DNA of 64,000 nucleotides from the NCBI RefSeq assembly GCF_004522215.1, contig NZ_SDLR01000008.1:1-64000 (forward strand), in the 5' to 3' direction. The notes beneath the pieces are model-generated. The model saw nothing but the letters and a program-made list of their open reading frames with translations. It was not told the origin of the DNA and did no database searches. A program made the translations under genes and the position numbers. Source of the DNA: Ammoniphilus sp. YIM 78166. Its GTDB lineage: Bacteria > Bacillota > Bacilli > Aneurinibacillales > RAOX-1. Positions 60,941 to 64,000 of the stretch are shown piece after piece. Position 1 is the stretch's first letter. Every line of letters begins with the position of its first letter.

Positions 60941-61996
60941 ATGACAAAAAATCGGATTTCCCTCAAATGGGTGGCAATGATTGGCGCTCTTATGTTTATC
61001 GCTAGCGGGTGCGGTGGTGCCCCTTCGTCGTCAAATGAAAGCGCGTCCACGGGCAGCCCTCCTGCAAAGGAAACAACGGCTCCTGTGGATCAGGAACAGA
61101 AAAAGACAGATTATCCGAAAAAGAACATTACCTTCCTCGTGGGCAGCAAGCAAGGTGGAGGCTATGACAGCTGGGCAAGAGGCATAGCTCCATTCATTGA
61201 AAAGCATCTTCCCAATAACGTGAATATTATCGTCCAAAATGATGGCGCAGCCAATGGAAAAGTGGCGGCAACCAAATTGCACCGGGGTGCTCCGGATGGC
61301 TATCTCTTCAATATTGTCAATTCCGGCTTAGCGGCTACCGAAGGTGAACCCGGCGTTGAATATTCTATGAAGGAATGGACTTGGCTGGCCTCATTGACGG
61401 ACGAGTTTCAGGTCATGGTGGCCAGTCCGAAATCCAACATCAAAACGCTTGATGACCTGCTGGCAAGAAACAATAAATTCATTTACTCGTCCTCCGGCTT
61501 TTCAGGGACTTCGGGCACATCCTTCCTCATTTTTAGCGATACATTAGGGCTTGGGTTCGATCATATTTATCATGATGGAACAAGTGAGGTCATTCTAAGC
61601 CTCGTGCGGGGAGATTCCGATATTACTTTTGGATCACTGGAGAGCGTAATCGATTATATTGAACGCGGCGATGTGGTGCCGATTGTTTACTTTGGGGAAA
61701 CCAGACACCCTAGCTTGCCGGACCTCCAAACCATCGTTGAAGCAGGGCACCCTGAGCTGGTTGGGCTTGGCGGGAACCGCTTACTGGCTGCCCCTCCTGG
61801 GCTTCCGGAAGACATTAAGCAAATCCTTGTTGCATCGATCGAGAAAGCAGTACAGGATCCAGGCTTCCAGAAATGGTTAGAAACAGAGGAGCGGACCGTC
61901 GATTATGCAGGCCCAGAGAAGGCAATGGAGCATGTAAACCGTCATATTGACCGATTTAAGAAGCATGGGGAAATTATTTCAAAGTACAATAACTAA
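60941..61996 (+). CDS. tctC: TctC-family receptor 3
   Basis: 351-aa lipoprotein (lipobox IASGC, Cys about 24) with a Ser/Gly/Pro-rich tether and a Bug domain opening ITFLVGSKQGGGYDSWARG. It is most like receptor 2 at 37378 (shared APFIEKHLPNNVN). RBS AGAAGGAGGG. Confidence 0.9.
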   Translation: MTKNRISLKWVAMIGALMFIASGCGGAPSSSNESASTGSPPAKETTAPVDQEQKKTDYPKKNITFLVGSKQGGGYDSWARGIAPFIEKHLPNNVNIIVQNDGAANGKVAATKLHRGAPDGYLFNIVNSGLAATEGEPGVEYSMKEWTWLASLTDEFQVMVASPKSNIKTLDDLLARNNKFIYSSSGFSGTSGTSFLIFSDTLGLGFDHIYHDGTSEVILSLVRGDSDITFGSLESVIDYIERGDVVPIVYFGETRHPSLPDLQTIVEAGHPELVGLGGNRLLAAPPGLPEDIKQILVASIEKAVQDPGFQKWLETEERTVDYAGPEKAMEHVNRHIDRFKKHGEIISKYNN

Positions 61997-61999
61997 ATG

Positions 62000-62031
62000 G
62001 AATATGCTTGCCTTTCCCGGCAAGCATATTC
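62000..62031 (+). terminator. Strong hairpin after tctC 3
   Basis: Perfect 13-bp stem GAATATGCTTGCC/GGCAAGCATATTC with a 6-nt loop; no T-tract. It may attenuate read-through into the MFS gene. Confidence 0.6.
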
Positions 62032-62067
62032 TATTGCCTGTTGGGTTGAGGTGCAGGGAGGTACGGG

Positions 62068-63237
62068 ATGATTTTCTATTACATCTTAATCATGAACGTG
62101 TTGAACCAGATTGCCTTTAAAGGAAATAAATTCTTGACTACCTTGTTTGCCATAGAGTTAGGGGCTAGTCCTGTTGCCCTTGGGATTCTAGTGGCGCTTT
62201 CGTCTTTATTTCCCTTGTTTCTGGCTTTCCACGCCGGCCGGATTTCAGATGTGTTCGGGAATCGGTTGCCTCTACTTTGCGGGGCTGCGGGAGTAGGGCT
62301 AGGATTATTTTTGCCCTTCATCTTTAAGAATTTAAGCATTTTATTTGTTTCCCAAATTTTGATTGGGGCATTTTATCTATTTTTTCATGTCGCGATCCAA
62401 AATCTAATCGGGGCTCTAAGCGATGATCAATCTCGAACAAATAACTTTTCCTTATTTAGCCTTGGGGGAGCAGGATCAGGCTTGATTGCTCCCCTCTTCG
62501 TTGGATTTTCTATCGACTATATGGGACATTCCTTCACCTATTTCTGGCTTAGCCTATTTGCTTTTATCCCGGGCGTTATCCTGCTTCTGATTCCTCTGCC
62601 CCTGGGGCTCACCAGGGAGAAAAAAGAAAAAGTGGCCAAGGCTTGGTATCGCTCCGGCATGATGGAGCTGTTGCGAATTGCTCCCTTGCGCAAAGCCATT
62701 TTTACAAGTGGAATCATTCTTACGGCAATTGGGTTTTATCAATTCTATTTTCCCATTTACGGCGCATCCATTGGTCTATCAGCTTCGATAATCGGGATCA
62801 TCTTAAGTATTTACTCCGGCGCCTTTCTTGTTGTGCGCGTCATCATGCCATTCCTGGTTCGAAAGACGAGCGAGGAAACAGTCCTAGCTAGTTCGATGCT
62901 ATTCGGAAGCGTTCCGTTTTTACTTATGCCGTCTGCGGAGACGACAGTTGCGCTTTCCTTCCTCTCTTTTCTGCTCGGCTTGGGGCTAGGCGCAGGTCAA
63001 CCCTTATCGATTGTGTTAACCTACAATCATTCCCCGGAAGGGAGAACGGGGGAAGCTCTTGGGACGCGGGTAACCATAAATAAGCTCATTCAAGTCACTA
63101 TTCCCCTTGCTGCTGGCTTTTTCGGCTCCACTTTTGGGCTAATGCCTATCTTTTTGGGTACCACTGTACTGCTGTTATACGGAGCTGGTAGCAATTCGAA
63201 GATTCTTGCAAAGAAAACAGTCCCGGGAGAGAAGTAG
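62068..63237 (+). CDS. MFS transporter, relative of the tandem pair
   Basis: 389 aa, twelve membrane segments. Like the pair at 25195 and 26369 it begins MIxYY..ILIMNVLNQIA, has the motif GRISDVFGNRLPLL and shares GLGAGQPLSIVLTYNHSPEGRTGEALGTRVTINK (in part) with their C-terminal halves. RBS AGGGAGG. It may transport the same class of compound for module 2. Confidence 0.88.
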   Translation: MIFYYILIMNVLNQIAFKGNKFLTTLFAIELGASPVALGILVALSSLFPLFLAFHAGRISDVFGNRLPLLCGAAGVGLGLFLPFIFKNLSILFVSQILIGAFYLFFHVAIQNLIGALSDDQSRTNNFSLFSLGGAGSGLIAPLFVGFSIDYMGHSFTYFWLSLFAFIPGVILLLIPLPLGLTREKKEKVAKAWYRSGMMELLRIAPLRKAIFTSGIILTAIGFYQFYFPIYGASIGLSASIIGIILSIYSGAFLVVRVIMPFLVRKTSEETVLASSMLFGSVPFLLMPSAETTVALSFLSFLLGLGLGAGQPLSIVLTYNHSPEGRTGEALGTRVTINKLIQVTIPLAAGFFGSTFGLMPIFLGTTVLLLYGAGSNSKILAKKTVPGEK

Positions 63238-63268
63238 GCATGTACCTTTCCTAGGACTGCATTCTTTT

Positions 63269-64000
63269 TTAATCTTCCATTGAAAGTCTTTCGGAGATCT
63301 CCCTACCAGCAGCTTGGGCTTCCTTGATCAGATGGGCTAATTTCTTCCGGTTCACTGCTTGAATGGGAACAGGAATGGAGATGGCGGCAAAAACACAACC
63401 CTCAGCATCTCGAATCGGGGCGGCAATGTCAACAATCCCCTCTTGGAACTCTTCCTCACTTACCGCATAGCCTTGGCTTCTGATTTGTTCTAAAGTCTCA
63501 CGAAAGCGCCTCTCCGTTGTTATGGTTTTCCTGGTGAAGGGTCGGAGTCCGTGATGTATAATTTTGTCAATTAATTCTGCTTCCTGGTAAGCAATAATCA
63601 CCTTTCCAGAACTCGTACAATAAGCTGGTGCCTTTTTTCCGATATGACCATAGTACTTGACTGCATGGCTTTTTTCGATGGAAAAGATATAAGACACTTC
63701 CAGATCTTCAAGAATCATAAATTGAACGCTTTCATTTATCGATGCGACAAGTTTATGAATAATAGGTAGAGACTCAGTAAGGGCGTTTTGCTCCGAGCTT
63801 GCGATACTGCTTAGGGTTAGTATTGATTGGCCTAGACGATAACGTCTTGTCTTGGGATTCTGAGTAACAAATTCTTCACTGGCTAAAGTAAGTAATAATC
63901 GACTAATTGTACTTTTGCTAAGACCAAGTGAAAGGGATAAATCTGTCACTTTTTTTTCAGGTTCCTCCTGCGAGAAGCTGCGTAAAATACGTAAAGCATT
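63269..64000 (-). CDS. IclR-family transcriptional regulator, 5' end beyond window
   Basis: The reading frame stays open to the last base of the window (minus strand), giving at least 243 codons. The upstream part (NALRILRSFSQEEPEKK VTDLSLSLGLSKST, written in two parts) is the normal IclR winged helix, so the GTG at 63949 is internal and the true start lies outside. The effector domain has APAYCTSSGKVIIAYQ and ends with GREISERLSMED. It is convergent with the MFS gene and is probably the local regulator of module 2. Confidence 0.9.
   Translation of the reverse strand, partial: NALRILRSFSQEEPEKKVTDLSLSLGLSKSTISRLLLTLASEEFVTQNPKTRRYRLGQSILTLSSIASSEQNALTESLPIIHKLVASINESVQFMILEDLEVSYIFSIEKSHAVKYYGHIGKKAPAYCTSSGKVIIAYQEAELIDKIIHHGLRPFTRKTITTERRFRETLEQIRSQGYAVSEEEFQEGIVDIAAPIRDAEGCVFAAISIPVPIQAVNRKKLAHLIKEAQAAGREISERLSMED

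Noticed and set aside
63269..63949. Complete IclR gene starting at GTG 63949
   Set aside because: The frame continues to the window edge and encodes the rest of the DNA-binding domain, so the gene is cut by the window rather than short.

Overview
The window reads as chromosome of an aerobic, endospore-former-type Bacillota, probably from the Paenibacillaceae and relatives. The reasons are strong AGGAGG-type ribosome binding sites, frequent TTG and GTG starts, short T-tailed terminators, CCA-encoding tRNA genes, a soluble SftA-type DNA translocase, S-layer-homology proteins and a Firmicute-type IMEF encapsulin. Species cannot be told from the sequence.

Layout. (1) 1-760: a seven-gene tRNA cluster (Ala, Asn, Ser, Ser, Thr, Met, Trp) with a terminator. 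(2) 760-1949: 1.2 kb without a credible gene, made of degenerate repeats. (3) 1950-19790: largely core functions: SftA translocase, L,D-transpeptidase, TAXI/TRAP transporter, moaC-moaB and a molybdopterin-domain-like small protein, lutABC, a Fur-box gene facing an encapsulin/IMEF iron-storage operon, thiM, an HxlR regulator, an S-layer protein with four YusW-like repeats and a trypsin-like protease. (4) 19.9-54.7 kb: a large accessory block with nickel ABC transporter (nikABCDE-like), tandem MFS transporters, a dihydroxyphthalate-decarboxylase-like protein, Zn-dehydrogenase, His-rich rhodanese, IclR regulator, two tripartite tricarboxylate transporters (TctCAB), a Rieske oxygenase with two cupins, paired LysR regulators, a Fe(III)-type ABC transporter with a bicupin, a truncated KARI fragment, EamA and MFS transporters, a class II aldolase/decarboxylase, an ECF nickel transporter (CbiM/N/Q/O type) and NikR. 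(5) 54.8-64 kb: a second module with the same parts: aldolase, LysR pair, cupin pair, TctABC, MFS, IclR (cut by the window end).

How it fits together. Eight near-identical 17-bp imperfect palindromes (consensus GTTCCGTATARAAGAAC) lie across block 4. Seven of them sit 71-84 bp upstream of a start codon. I infer one regulon, most simply that of the IclR protein at 30690-31451. Three of these boxes are paired, at exactly 26 bp, with an inverted repeat of the form GTGNTAC-N14-GTANNAC, which I assign to NikR, itself encoded at 54282-54707. The two nickel uptake systems therefore appear to be switched on together with an aromatic-acid-like uptake and degradation programme and shut off by nickel. 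This suggests that an enzyme of the programme, perhaps one of the cupins, uses nickel. The substrate is unknown: the Rieske, decarboxylase-like, aldolase-like and cupin proteins resemble phthalate-type aromatic acid catabolism, but nothing in the sequence fixes the compound.
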